A stretch of DNA of 64,000 nt from NCBI RefSeq assembly GCF_030867145.1, contig NC_134421.1:24683979-24747978 (forward strand), read 5' to 3'. This stretch comes from Opisthocomus hoazin. Its lineage: Eukaryota; Chordata; Aves; Opisthocomiformes; Opisthocomidae. Shown here in pieces: positions 1 to 12,300 of this stretch. Position 1 is the first letter of the stretch. Each line of letters begins with the position of its first letter. Under the pieces are notes generated by a model. That model saw only the letters and a list, made by a program, of their open reading frames with translations, did no database searches and was not told the DNA's origin. The position numbers and the translations under genes are program-made.

Positions 1-829
1 CTCTCTGACTCTGCCTGATTCAAAAGCAGGGTCAGCTACACATGAATCATTCTTGACAGAAACTCATCAACGTGCCTAGGTAATCTTGTAAAGGTTTGCC
101 ACTAATTCCACCTAGCAATGTACATTCTAGTTTGTTTTAGGAGAATTTTTTTTTAATGGCTGGCAATGATTTTAAGACTTTCTTTTGAAAATCTGTTCAG
201 CTTTACACGTAAATATCTTCTGGGTGCATTATAAATGTTGGGTATTTTAAATACATCAGGTAAGACTAAAATTTCCCCTTGGATAGCTAAAGGATATTTT
301 CATCAGTTGTTGATAAATTTCAGAGAAACAGTTAAATTGTAAATATTTAAAAGTTTTATTTTGTAAATGTTGTAGATATTTGAAATATAATTAGAGATAA
401 TAAAACTTGACTACCTCAGTTTATTTTAGTGTAAAAATAAACTAAAATTATCTGAAGGTATAAGAAGTTTTCAAAGAAATCTCAAAAAGTCATTAATAAA
501 TCGGGTGAAGTTGTTATGAAGGACCTTCTAATGAATTAGTGATGATTTAACCTTTCGTGACTCAAAAGTGCCATTAAGAACTTCAAGGCACAAACAAAAC
601 TGGAAGTCATTGGGAAGATCATGTGCTCTCACTTACCCTGGAGCAACGTTTATACATCAAACTTATTTCTCTCTTAAGTTTTAATTGTGTGGGTCTTCTC
701 TGTTTTTTCCTTCTCCCATTTTCTGGAGGAATTGGTTTCTCAAAAAGTAATGCCCCTGAATAGAAAACTAAAAACTACTTAGTTTTTCTGTGTTTTTTGT
801 TATTCTGAACGAAGAGGTTAATTCATACT

Positions 830-885
830 AAACAAAGGTTTCATACTATGAAGTTGGAAGGAACACTTGTGGTCATCTAGTCACA
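830..885 (-). repeat. Degraded antisense CR1 3' tail (probable)
   Basis: The stretch GTTGGAAGGAACACTTGTGG followed by TCATCTAGTC resembles the reverse complement of the conserved 3' end of avian CR1 LINEs, whose sense strand reads roughly 'gatgatct...ccttccaac'. It is short and diverged, with no reading frame left, and lies directly before a T21 run. The resemblance is judged by eye against the CR1 consensus I know; a chance match is possible. Confidence 0.4.
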
Positions 886-891
886 TATTGA

Positions 892-912
892 TTTTTTTTT
901 TTTTTTTTTTTT
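892..912. repeat. Homopolymer T21
   Basis: An uninterrupted run of 21 T in a POC1B intron. Such runs are length-variable and prone to sequencing error. Confidence 0.9.
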
Positions 913-1285
913 AATCCATATGACTGCTATGAATTAATTCCTTTGTGAACTAGAGCTATCCTTTTGAAGAAAACACCAGTCAACAATAGTTATTTATTCA
1001 AGCTTTAATTCAAGCTCTGGTAGTACAGCATGTAGTTCCTCAATCATGTGTACCTGAAACATGTACATAAAGACTGCTGAGATTTCTCTTATTGCCTCAT
1101 CCATCACAGCTGAAATTCTCTCTTAGGTCAGAACAAATTGAAGTGTTATGAATTAGACCTGATACCAGAAGCAAATCTGAAGGCCCCTTGTGTGTGTGCA
1201 TATATATGTATATAGCTTTTTTTTTTTTTAAATTAAAAGCCAGACTTCTCTGCCTATCTTCTTGTATGGTTCCAATTAAATGAAG

Positions 1286-1510
1286 ACAAAGGCAACTGAA
1301 TCTTCAAATGGTGTTTCTGTATTGAAGGATCATGTCAGCAGTGAAGATCTGCAGTATCCCCCTGCTTCAGTCTTGGCAACAAGTTCAAAAAGGAAGTCAG
1401 AAAATGAGAGCGAATCAGCTGTGCATAATGTGGACAAGCAAACAGGCAACTTCCCCTCCCTGAGTAATGCTTTGGAGCACATTGTGGAGCAGCTGGATGT
1501 TTTAACTCTA
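1286..1510 (+). CDS. POC1B: POC1B internal coding exon (second to last)
   Basis: POC1B is a WD40-repeat centriole protein that works with POC1A in centriole stability and cilium formation. Its N-terminal propeller is outside this window; this exon codes for the linker and the start of the C-terminal coiled coil. The frame ends in NALEHIVEQLDVLTL, which I recognise as the conserved POC1 C-terminal helix. The first part is rich in Ser, Glu and Lys and looks disordered. The donor is a good GTAAGT at 1511-1516. The acceptor is less certain: a TAA at 1277-1279 is in frame, so the splice must fall after it, and the AG at 1284-1285 is the first candidate (the next is at 1290-1291). Exon and phase agree with the next exon, which starts at a codon boundary. 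Confidence 0.85.
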
Positions 1511-2715
1511 GTAAGTATTCAATAACAGATAACGCTTGCAGTGGAAAATGATAATGCTGTCAATAGACAAAAAAACCCCAGGAACCATGTTCATACATCA
1601 AAATATTAAAGTCCGTGGGATTATTTTGAATAGTTGCATAATCAAGTGACTGTTTTAGTTTTTTCCTTTCAGCAAATATTGATCACGTATATTGTGTTTG
1701 CTAAAGTGAAATCTTCCTGCTACATAATCATAAAGAGTATTGTTGTATTTGTAACTCTGGAGGAGTCACTGTTTTTCAGTAGTGAGATCTAGCATAGATT
1801 TGCCAGAAGCCAATTGTTTAGCAGACATGGTCGGATTCCAGCTTGAACAATCATGCATTAGCATGGAATGAACAAAGTAAATTGGCAATGTACCATTAAA
1901 TCCCTTTTCAAACTTAGTGCTCAAAATGTTGGCTTAGGTAGCAATCTAAGCAGTGGAATAATTCCTAGTGTAAGTGAAACTGCACAAATACTAGTCTTAG
2001 TCAGTGATTATGAGTCACTTTGCAAATGGTCAATACTTTTTTTTAGTAATCCAGATTTAGCCAATCTATATTTTAAGATTCTATTCCGTAGTCTGTAATA
2101 TATTAAAGTAAAACCAAATCAAAAGGGAGTAGCTAAGGTTTTTTTTCTGCATTGTTTTGCAATATATATGTTAATTCAAGAAGTAAGTTTTGGGAAGTAT
2201 GAAGTCAAGTAATCAGTTGAAAATTGTTTGTGTAGTAAATTGGATTAAAAAGAAACTGCCAGAAACCTACGTTTTCTGATGATGGTAATCTCTTGGAGAA
2301 TGCCTTTTGATAGCATATTTTTTCTCATTTCCTGTTTTTTGGGGATGCCTTAGAATTTCTTTTAGGTTTCTGGAAGACATCGTTCCGGCTCATCAGTGAT
2401 GGCTGTTTTTTTATTGAAATAAGGATTCAACTTTTCCATATTATTTCAGAGTAATTTATATATCCACGTATGTATTTTTCTCTCAGAGAAATATTTTGTG
2501 GAAACAGTTTTAAACTTTTAGACAATCTCCATAGATACAAAGCCATTATTTTTAAATACATCTGTAAATAGTGGAATAGTTAAGGAAAAGTCATCTCAGG
2601 ATATTTTCTTTCTGTGGAGTTAAAGTGATTTTTCTTATGTTACTATGTTGCACACTTTTATAATACTGTGTGAGTAATGTACAAACAAATTGAAATTGCT
2701 GTCCTCTTCATGCAG
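1511..2715 (+). other. POC1B: POC1B last coding intron
   Basis: A 1,205-base phase-0 intron bounded by GTAAGT at 1511 and TTCATGCAG ending at 2715. It is AT-rich. An open frame of 76 codons inside it (1868-2098) has no recognisable content and I treat it as chance. Confidence 0.8.
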
Positions 2716-2820
2716 ACTATTTCAATCCTGGAACAACGTCTGACTTTGACTGAAGATAAATTGAAAGAATGCTTAGAAAGTCAACAAAAAATGTTACTTC
2801 AGGGAAGACAGGAAGAATAA
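2716..2820 (+). CDS. POC1B: POC1B final coding exon
   Basis: Thirty-four codons and a TAA stop at 2818-2820. The peptide begins [20 protein letters not shown], continuing the heptad pattern of the preceding exon into a coiled coil. This is the conserved C-terminal segment of POC1 proteins, needed for centriolar targeting or assembly in the family. Joining to the previous exon gives '...EQLDVLTL' followed by 'TISILEQRL' without a frame change. The last ten residues (after SQQ) end in GRQEE. They look less conserved than the helix, and I cannot compare them to other birds here. Confidence 0.9.
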   Translation, partial: TISILEQRLTLTEDKLKECLESQQKMLLQGRQEE

Positions 2821-3035
2821 AAGAGGAAAACTAGCTGTATTGAAGAATGTTTCATATATTTGCAAGGAAATAATAAATATTACTTCATTGGATTTTGCTA
2901 TAAGCAAACAAGATCCTTTTCTAACAAGTCAATGTAGTAAAAACTGAAGAAAAAAAATGCAACACATTTTGAACACTGGTAGCAAGCAAATATTCTGGTT
3001 GTATATTTAATAAAGTGTAGCCCAGCCAAAACCAA
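2821..3035 (+). other. POC1B: POC1B 3' UTR with polyadenylation signals
   Basis: AATAAA hexamers lie at 2872-2877 and 3009-3014, which would give 3' UTRs of roughly 70 and 210 bases. Later AATAAA copies at 3722-3727 and about 4616-4621 could serve longer transcripts. Which is used cannot be told from sequence. Confidence 0.6.
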
Positions 3036-6000
3036 CACTTTCGAAAATCATTCCCATTGAACATTACAGGACTCTTATTTCAACCTAATAAGATCTTTGA
3101 ATATGACTAAGCAACAAACTACTTATTTTTAGATGAATAGCAATTGTTATGGAAGTACTCTATGCAGGTTTTTTAACTCAGGTGAGGATTGTGAAAAAAA
3201 TGCTCTGTGCTAAGGCAACATTACTCAAGCACCTAAACTAAATAATACCTAATTAGCCCTAACTCCAAAAATGCCAGAGGTTTTCTTTGTCCCTTACATA
3301 ATTTCAGATATTTTACCAAAAAGTAGCGACAGTTACTCTATATCCTCTAAATGATGATTGCAAGAATATGTAGTATAAAAACTTTTGGTTACAAATATGA
3401 AAATGAAGTCACTTAAAACTTTGAAACTATAATTGCATCTGTGTGAATTCAGCTGCAAGACTGACGCAGTTGGGCACTTCTGCTTATCTCATCCCATCAA
3501 AATTCATTTTTCATATTTAGAAAAATAAAAATTGACTTCATACTTCTGATGAATATATTTGTGGTGTGAAATCTGTATCATAAATACAAGATTTTCATTC
3601 TCCAGGGACTTCCACAGGTGCTCAAGCTTTGCATGCTATGAATGTCCTCGTCAGCTAATGCGTTATGAATGAAGCCATAAATCAGGACTTTGTAATGTAT
3701 GATTAATTTGGGTTTTTTTTTAATAAAAATGCAATTTTTAGAAAGACGATTGAAGATTTTGTTTTCTAATAGAAAACATCTGTGCTTCCTTATGTCTACC
3801 TATAATTTTTTTAAATGGCAATTGCACAACACCTTTTTTAAATTCACAATCAAAACCAGGTAGTCATCCATTTCTGCAACTTCATGTTTTGTATGTTGAA
3901 AAATAGGACACTGGAAATGGGGGGAGCATTTTAATCCAATTCTGCCACTGACTGTATATAGATAAAGCCCATTTCCTAGGCTGAACCTCGTTAACATCAA
4001 TAGACATCAGCTTAAGTAGAGAAGCTCAGTGTGTACGTGCTGTTGCAGTTTGAGCCAAAGCAATGAGCAGTCAATTTTTCTTTTATAACTTTTCGTCTTT
4101 TCTCACAATAATCACCTTCAGATAGCCAGACATCACTTCACTTGCTTGGTAAACTCTGAATTTTGCCAACAAGGACTACATATTTTCAACATAGTCTTTA
4201 GTAGTACTGTTTATTGCGAAGAAGCAGTCTCTTATACAACTTTTAGATGGACCTATTTCTATGCAACATCCTAGCCGCAGGTTTTTTATGAAAGGATGGT
4301 CTTACATATTCCAATGTAAACAGTCTGACCTTTGATTATGCAATTGTTTATAATGCTATATAGCACATAGTTATGTAAATACTGTGTTTTAGGTCAGATG
4401 TACTTTGCTTTATGTGTTTGCAAATATTCTTGTGGTCTTTGCCTTTTCTTGGCTCCATTAGAAGACACAAAATCATGTAGCTATTAAAATCTGTTGCTTG
4501 TTTCTTGTTTTCTCTGAGTGGATTGTATATATATGTTTTAGATCTGTAAATTTTTTTTTAAGCTTTTCAGGATTATCAACAAAATTTTGAAATTTCTTTT
4601 ACTTCTGTATTTTTTAATAAAATCTCTGCTGAAATTTTCCTTTCTCTCTTTGCTCCTGTCACTAATCCTTCTTCCTTTTCAGTATTATCTAGAGCACTTA
4701 CTACTTAATCCAGTTTATTCCTCTGCTGTTTGTGAGTCTGGTGCACTAACGTAACGTTTCCAAATGGAGATATGTTCTTGTCATTTGATTACGTGGTCTG
4801 TTGGTATTGAAACTCAACATGCATGACACTTGGGATGTCTGCATAACTAGAGATAGTTGGTTGAGAGCAGGACGGAGGTATTTTCCTCAAGCTGTTATGG
4901 CCTTCCTAAAACACAACCACAACCAGCTAACTTTAGGTTTCTTTGAAAGGAACGTTGATGTGGGCTAGTTATCTCATTTTCTTGATCCGCATAATTTCAG
5001 ATACAACAATGGAATAGAAGAACTTCCTGAAGAGGCTGGTTAAACTCTCAGAAGCATTTACTCTAGGATTTGTGCTCTAGCAAATAACTGGTAACTTGAC
5101 TCATTTGAATTATCTTATAAAGCTAGAGGAAAATGACTGCTGTTTAGCCTTAGTTGTGCTTCTGCACTGCGTGAAAACATAATTGCACAGGTCTTTAAAT
5201 GATTGTGAAAAGTGTGTCTGTATTGCAGACTGCAGTGAAGTACTGAAACTTCATACGTGTTCTAAACAAGCTGAACCAAGTACCTGATGCAGTCCAGCTT
5301 TCCTCAAGCCGAGTTATCCCTCTGATAGTAAATGTAAATAGGCCACCCTGCTGGAGGAAGACTGCTTCCAGCATCCAGGTCAGCTACTGCAAAAATGGCT
5401 CAATTATTTATTAAAAAAAACCCCAAACACCAATGTCTGAGTGGCATCCAGTAGATGCCCAAGGTTTGTGGGGGAGAGAGAGAAGGTGGCATCAGGAATA
5501 ACCTCTCCTGCTGGCGTCACTGGGAGACTCTCTGGAGGAACCCAACTTCAAATTCCTGAAGCGTTAAAGCATTATGCAGTAGCTCAGCAACTCATCGTAA
5601 GTGCTTCTGCAGACATTTTGAAACAAAAACGCTCTTCCAAATTGAAAGAAATGCTGTCAGTTACTACTGTGTCTTAAATTTTATTTGTAATTCCCATCAA
5701 AATTCAGTGGAATTTTAATAGATTTTTTATCTAGGGCATTACATAAAGCATGATGTTGAGGTAATAAAGGTATTTTTCTTGGTTTTTCATTTTGGATGGC
5801 AATATGTACTTCCTTTGGGAGCACGTTTAGAGGTTCCTAATTATCACCTGGGGGGCCAGATGCCGAACGGCTAAATGTTGCAACATTGGACCTTAAGGCA
5901 CTTCACTTTTTCTTTTGATCTGAACATAGAGGTTTTCAAATACCAGGGTAAAATCAGACTGGGACATCAGTTTGTGCCAATAATCCATTGTGCTTTATGG

Positions 6001-8940
6001 ACCAACCTGACAACTCAAACTGTATTCTGTGTTTTTTCTATATTTTTTGGAGATTCTTTCATTTTTGGTTGGGTTTTGTGGTTTTGATTTTTTTTTTTTT
6101 AATGCACCACTACATTCTCCAAAAATCTTAAGTATTTACTTTTCACTACCTCTGACATATTTTTTATAATCTTATGGTTCCTGAAAGTGAATGTATCTAA
6201 ACAACTCCCTTGTCTTTGGGGGTGTAAGATTCGTTGTTTCATTATCTTTATGGTGAGAAACTTAAACTGTAGTTTTAAATTTTAATTAAACTAATCTTCT
6301 AGCTGGAGAAATTGTGATAGAATGGGTTTTCCTCACCATTTTAGAATGGCCTGAACAGATCCCTGCAGCATGAGTGATTTGAGAAATAGAACTTCCCACC
6401 TTTATTTATTTACATAAATAAATATTCTGTACTATTCTTAGGGCAAACAGGATTTTTTTCTTCCTAAAAGTCTTATTACCATGTTGCTGTATTATTTTCA
6501 TTGCCATATCACAGCACAAAACCACCCTTGAGTTTTCTACTGAACGACGGTAGCTGGGATGTAAATGTATTTCCAAGGACGTAGCTTTATGTAACCTGTT
6601 TACCTTGTAAGACTTGTAAAAATCAGAAATTCTGTACTCTTTGCCCCAAACAATTAATGAATATGTATGTTCACATTGGATCCAGGAACAGTATGTTTTT
6701 GTCAGAGTGCCCCCTCAGGGACTTTTGCATGCTTCAGATGCATAATACAATTGAAGCCGTTTCTTTGTGAGAAAATAGGTTAATGACTTGCCAAAAGGCA
6801 GATGTTAATTGGAAAAAGTGCATGCAAGTCCTTTTCTTTACAATGTATATGGGTTACATTTGTTATGACTTGCATCCAAGAACAGGTGCAATTTCAATTG
6901 ACTCAGCTAACAGGATGTGCTGAGTACACTCCTCACTGATTTCACCAGAAAGTTTAAATCCAGCAGACAAAAAAGAGTTTCTGAACTAGTCAGTGAGCCA
7001 CAATCTACATTTGTTACCTGTTATATTACATGTTTAAACTTAGTATTGTACTCACACTTAATAGTCTTAACAATGTGAAAAGAAGGTCTTTGATTATTCA
7101 TTGGTATTGAAGAATAGTATTTTACTGATGAGCACTGAGGAACCTTATATGAGACAAAATGTGTCATCCCTTCCAAAACATTTCTTTTGTAAGAGTCAGC
7201 AGTTCTAGATAAGGTACCACCAGTGTATTCGTAAATGCAGCTTGAAGGAGAAAAATTGCTTGTTTTCACTAATGTGTTTCCTGCACAATCAGATGAAGGT
7301 CTTCACCTTGCCTCACTTCAATTTCGCTGCCTTCAGAAGCAAAAATTAATAAACGAGTGGAAAAAAGCATCTGGGTGTGTCAGGTTCAGAAGAGCTGCAG
7401 TTGGATAGTTTAATAGTTTGATTCCAAGGGTCTCTGGGAAATTGTTGGCTGCTCATACATGTCCGCTGGAGCAGGGACATTGGTTTGGATCCACGTGCCT
7501 AACCTAACCTCGTCCTTCAGGAGTCACTCTCTCTCACCTGAGGAGAACTGAGTCTGGGAAGCAGTGACAGTCTAGACCAGTGCAGGAACATCTACTTCAG
7601 GAATCCCACAGAGCTTTGGCATTAATGGGGGTACTGAGTCTGCTGGCGACCGGGGTCACGCCATTTTCACACGCCTATAGCAGGGACTGGGGTGTTAGAG
7701 GGCTCAGTGGGCTCAGTGCGCTTGCAGAGGCAGGAGTGGGCTGAGGAGAAATGCTGAGGGTCTCACTGCTGTCCAAATAAAGGATTCTGCAACTCGGTGT
7801 AGTAGTTAGGTTTGTAAGTCCCTTCATGGCCTGTGCCCTTAGAGACCTGGTAAAACAGAGGGATCCAACTTCTCTTCAAAGCTGCTGAAGAGGAAGCAAT
7901 TGCCAGAAAGAGAAGAAAAGGCAACCACTGGCTATCTTTTTCATCTTTCTGGGCTTTGTATTGTAATGAAATAGCACCTCTATCTCAAGTGTCTTCCCTC
8001 CTCCTAATCCCCAGAGGAAATCTCTGCTCCTTTTAGAGAGATAAAACCTCAGAGAAAGTAGCAGGAACTGCTGGTCTCTGTGCTGTAGGGTGTCACTGAA
8101 GCCTTTTCTGGCCACGGTGATGAAAGCCAAAGGCTTACAGCACTTATTCCAACACCTCTATCGAATGTCAATTCTGTCATAAGATTTAGAAGAAGATTTG
8201 TAAGATTCATAAGCAAAGCATGCTTGTGGCAACCTGCTGTTTACTGGGACTTTATGAACAAGTGTCATAGAGACGGACGTTTGGGAAGGTCTCTGATTTC
8301 TTTGAAGGAATATTCAGGTGAGCCATGCGCAAAGGGTCCTGCTGCTTCATGCTGCCTCATCTCACACATCTCAGAAAGAAACATTTAAGATGCAATATAC
8401 TTGGGTGGTGAAAAGGACAGAAAGCTCCCGGCAGCAATTCTTCCTCATAAGAGCACTTGTCAAACATTTTTTAATCATTCTTTTATTAGTGTTTTCACCT
8501 AATGATACACACCGGGAGCACAAGACCCAGGATATTTGCTAGAGTCTAAAAAGAGGAACTTGAAAGAGAGAGACGAGGTGGTTGGTAGTGGTTTCTGACT
8601 ATGTCCAAATTCTGCACTGATTACTGGGGGTATTCTGTTAAAATTAAGTGATGCTGCACCTAAAAATTGATGTTGTGAGCAAAAGCAGGGCTTAGCTCTC
8701 AATCTGTGGGACTTGAAAATTCTTGTACTTCACAAGACCAGCTTTTACTTCTAAGAAAATTTTATAAATGTAACAAGATGCCATTAACTTCTCAGTTAAG
8801 CAGTGAGTGTAATCAGGCAAAGCATAGTAAATTATAATATTTGATTGTATGTAACTGTACTGAGTGGTTTCAGTCTGCGCTGATGTCTCTCTACAGCTTC
8901 ATTGCTAAAACACTGTGAGCTGTTGTGCAGCTTCTGCAAT
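3036..8940. other. Gene-free AT-rich intergenic DNA
   Basis: No coding sequence, RNA gene or full repeat is recognisable. Short open frames of 60-85 codons occur on both strands with no family resemblance and many non-ATG starts. The DNA contains scattered homeodomain-type TAAT words and short T runs, for example at 6091-6101, none persuasive alone. Confidence 0.6.
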
Positions 8941-9370
8941 CTATCCACTATAGACCTAGCCTATAAATAGCCGCATTATTGAAAGACTGCGAGAGGCTCA
9001 TTAGAGCAGTTGTGACAGCCTCGTTCGAGCCAGGGCTGATATAGTACCACTCCAAGTTACCAAGGAGTTTCAGCACGTGGATAACATGAAGCATGAAGCT
9101 GGGCTTTTGGCCGTGCAGCAGGGTAGATGGCCCGTCAGCCACCCCGGCTGCGGACTCTCACGAAGTATACGGCACTTCTTGCCAGCTCCGCGCATAGGGG
9201 TTTCTTTCCAAACGAAAGCACAGTGTGCAGGAGCTCGTGGTCATGCTGGTCGTGTCCCAGCCCAGAGCCAGGATGCAGTCGGGGCGTATGCCGGGGGCCG
9301 GGGCCGCAGAACATCCTGCCCAATGTACCTACCCGCTGGCGCAGACGCAGCCAGGGAGATTAGTCATCCC
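8941..9370. promoter_or_regulatory. CpG-rich island-like stretch, possible regulatory element
   Basis: I count 18 CpG dinucleotides in 9121-9360, in contrast to the CpG-poor flanks. A frame of 120 codons from the ATG at 9086 to the stop at 9446-9448 and a 62-64-codon frame on the minus strand overlap it. None has recognisable protein content, and high GC alone keeps frames open. It may be a small CpG island, a conserved enhancer or an old retained insertion; I cannot decide between these from sequence. Confidence 0.3.
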
Positions 9371-12300
9371 AAAATCACACGCAGGCATAAGTACTTTGCT
9401 GACTCAATAGGAAGTCGCTGGCTGGAATCAGTGGGACTTCTCACATGATTGAAGTTACATGCTGAAAATGTCTTAATCTTGTGCACTATATTCACATAAC
9501 TTGGGGGGGGCCAAAGAAATTAAATGAAAATAGCAGCTGATCACTGCTTTCTTTCAAAGGTACATGGAAAACAAATATAGCCATTGTGACTTGAGCTTCT
9601 GGTTGGTTTAAATGGGTACTTTGATATTTATTTCACAGCTTTCTGAATTAGAGCCTCCCACTTCTGGCTCTGGAGCTCAGGTAAATGAAGAGTATGCAGG
9701 ACTAAGTCCTCAGTTTGTATGCAGACCTTATCCTGTGGCCTTTTGGGTACTCCTTTGGAAGAGATGCAAGAATGAGAGAGGTTTCCAGTAGTCATTCAAA
9801 ACCGTGAAAGAGGAAATATCCCTCGTTTTGCCTTTTTTTCTTTTAAAAGAAAAATGCTTTCAGCTATTCCAAGTTATGTATGTGTTTTCCACATTTCTCT
9901 CTTTGCTCTAAATGATCAAGCTAGTAATTTCAAAGTGAATGAGTTATGCCCTCATTACATCATATGAGTATTGGGAGGGAATTATCAGTATTTTTATGTG
10001 TCATGCATTTGGGAAGAACAGGGAGGAATACAAAAATACTTTTCAAATATTAATTTGAAAAATGCTATTCAGAGTGAAAAAATGATGGATACAATAAAAT
10101 CACTCTATCCTCACCCAGCATTTCACCATTACTTTTACATTTGTGTATGTTGTAGGGTAGCAAAGCTGAGCCTTCAGCGTTCATTGTGAAAACAAAACTA
10201 CATTGAAAACCCCGAGGTCTCATTTTTAATATTTGCCCATGTAAGGAGACACTTATGAAACTATATATAATGTAGCCCATTAATGTTAGTTATGACACAC
10301 CCAGTTTCTTTCTTCTTTTTTTTTTTTTTATTTAAGGAATGATTATGCCATAAGACACACTGTCTGGGAGGTTTCCAACAGCACAGGTTTTTGTCAGAGA
10401 TTGCCGATTTGTCGTAAGCAAAATGTTTCACCGAAGCGTCTCTGTTTGGATGAACTTCCGATGACACACAGGCAGGTTTCCATCACAAGCCCGCCTGATT
10501 TCCTGCCAGCTCTTCTGGCAGCTCTCCAGGCTCCACGGCTGTGCGACAGCTCTGGACTGAACCTGTGATTCTTCCTGGCTTCTTTTCTTGATTTCTTTTT
10601 TTTTTTTTAATTAGAGGGAAAAGGCCTTGGGAGAAATACACATTGGCTCTGCCTGGCTTAGACTTCTGGTTGTTCAGAATCAGGCATCGCACTGCCCAGT
10701 CTCTTGGTTTGTTACATGGGAGACCCAGAGCAGCTTTCCTCCCTTCCAGAGAAGCTGCTCAAGTTAAACTGCCCTGGAAGTGAAAGATTTTTCATACCAC
10801 ATCGAGTTTCACTTCTGAGCATTTTCAGGAGACCTCCTGGTGACAATATTGTCTTTTTCTCTCTATTTTCTAAAATGCCTAATTGCATTGCGGTTTCTCT
10901 GAAGTAGCAGTGCCCTCCAGCGCTGTCTCCTTCACTCGATTCTCCCAGACCAGTTTCTGGTACAGAGGCTGCATTAACTTCTCTAGTGTCTTCTGGGCAC
11001 TCGTAGCTGCTGGAATTGTGGACGTGAGGTGATTTCTTGGGAGGTTAAGCACAGAGATGTGCTCTAGAAAGCCACCTGCTTTGGCTGCTGCTCCCTGGTT
11101 TATCTGCTCCACCTTCATTTGGAGACAGGGATCTTTCTCTGCGCTTCAGTCTGAATCACCTGGGGGGTGCCAGTTGTTTCATTTCTTCTCTTTATTGTGG
11201 GGTTATCTGAGGGCAGGACCTTTCGCAGGCACATGCTTAGCATCCTGGGGCTCAACAGGTGAAGTAAGCTGGGGAAGGCAGATAACTTCTTTTTCACTTC
11301 AGGGCTCACACTGTAGGCAGTCAACTTCATCTGCCTTTGTACTCTGGACTCTCATCTTCTATCAATGTCTTGTATGTTTTTTTCCTTCAGACCATGAGTT
11401 TCATCAGAATGTTAACTGTATCTGTGTACTTGGGTTAACTTGACCTTGAAAAGCATCTGACTGAGAAGAAGCATTCAGCCATCATTGAGAAGACCTGGTG
11501 ATTCAAAGTTGAGTTAATTTGGTCTTGGTGTTACCAAACAGCAGGATCCAGCTGGATATGGATGGAAATGATCCATCATTTTCATATTCTCTTCAAGTAT
11601 TAGAGAATCTTTCTCCATTTTTTTCAGACCTCTCAGTTTTAATAATATTTTCTCAATCAGGAAACCCATTACATCTGAAAGTGGGTTGTCCAAGAGGCTA
11701 GTGCAGCCAACGGCATCAGACTATATTGCTGTCACAGCACTGCCAGGGGCTATAGAAAGAACAGGGAAAGAAAGGGATGCGCCCCGGTGTAATTTTCCAG
11801 GTGGTGCGGTAAGCCCCGCCAGACACTGAAACCTCCAAGGAGAAGAGGCTTTAAGTTTTAGGAGTGTGAGTGGAAGAGGCAACACCAGCAGAAGCGGAAT
11901 GCAAGCAGAGAGAAAGATAGGGAGAGGACAAACGTGCACCTCATCCTGCTTAAGTATAGCCTCTGCTAATTGGGTTGAACGGTCTTCCCAAATGTAACCA
12001 CAATCTCTGCCTTCTTCTTCATTAATACTTTTTCCTGCCTATATTGTCTGTCCTACTGTAGCCCATCAGTTTTTTGCTTATCTCTTCCTCTCTGTGTTAC
12101 CACCCTCTCTTCTCTCCTATCCTTTTCCTCTGAAATAATATTTTGCAGCCTACTGTTAGAGCACTTGGCTGAAGTCTTGTTGGGCATATCAGGAAGTTTT
12201 CTGGATCACTCACGGGTGGAGTTTCCCAAAAGCATCAGTTCGATATTAAGTGTTGTATAAACAATGGGTCTGCCAAGCCCTGAATAGTGCAAGGCAACCT

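Larger units (their letters stand above)
1..1285 (+). other. POC1B: POC1B intron (partial, 3' part)
   Basis: AT-rich DNA upstream of the first POC1B exon visible in the window. I find no further exon here. It contains a T21 run at 892-912, a TG/TA-rich stretch at about 1189-1215, a T-rich tract at 1217-1229 and a probable antisense CR1 tail at about 830-885. An attractive acceptor-like CAG follows the T tract at 1241-1243, but the frame of the next exon meets a TAA at 1277-1279, so it cannot be the acceptor used with that frame. The intron assignment follows from the gene model. Confidence 0.7.

Noticed and set aside
1868-2098. Possible extra POC1B exon
   Set aside because: No family resemblance. 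The flanking coding exons already join in frame through good splice sites.
8941-9142. tRNA-like B-box word (TTCGAGCC) suggesting a SINE
   Set aside because: A single short word without an A box at the right distance, a cloverleaf or a poly(A) tail; not enough for a tRNA or SINE call.
9077-9448. 123-codon frame as a gene
   Set aside because: It begins at GTG (first ATG three codons later), overlaps open frames in other phases within a CpG-rich patch, and shows no motif or splice signals.
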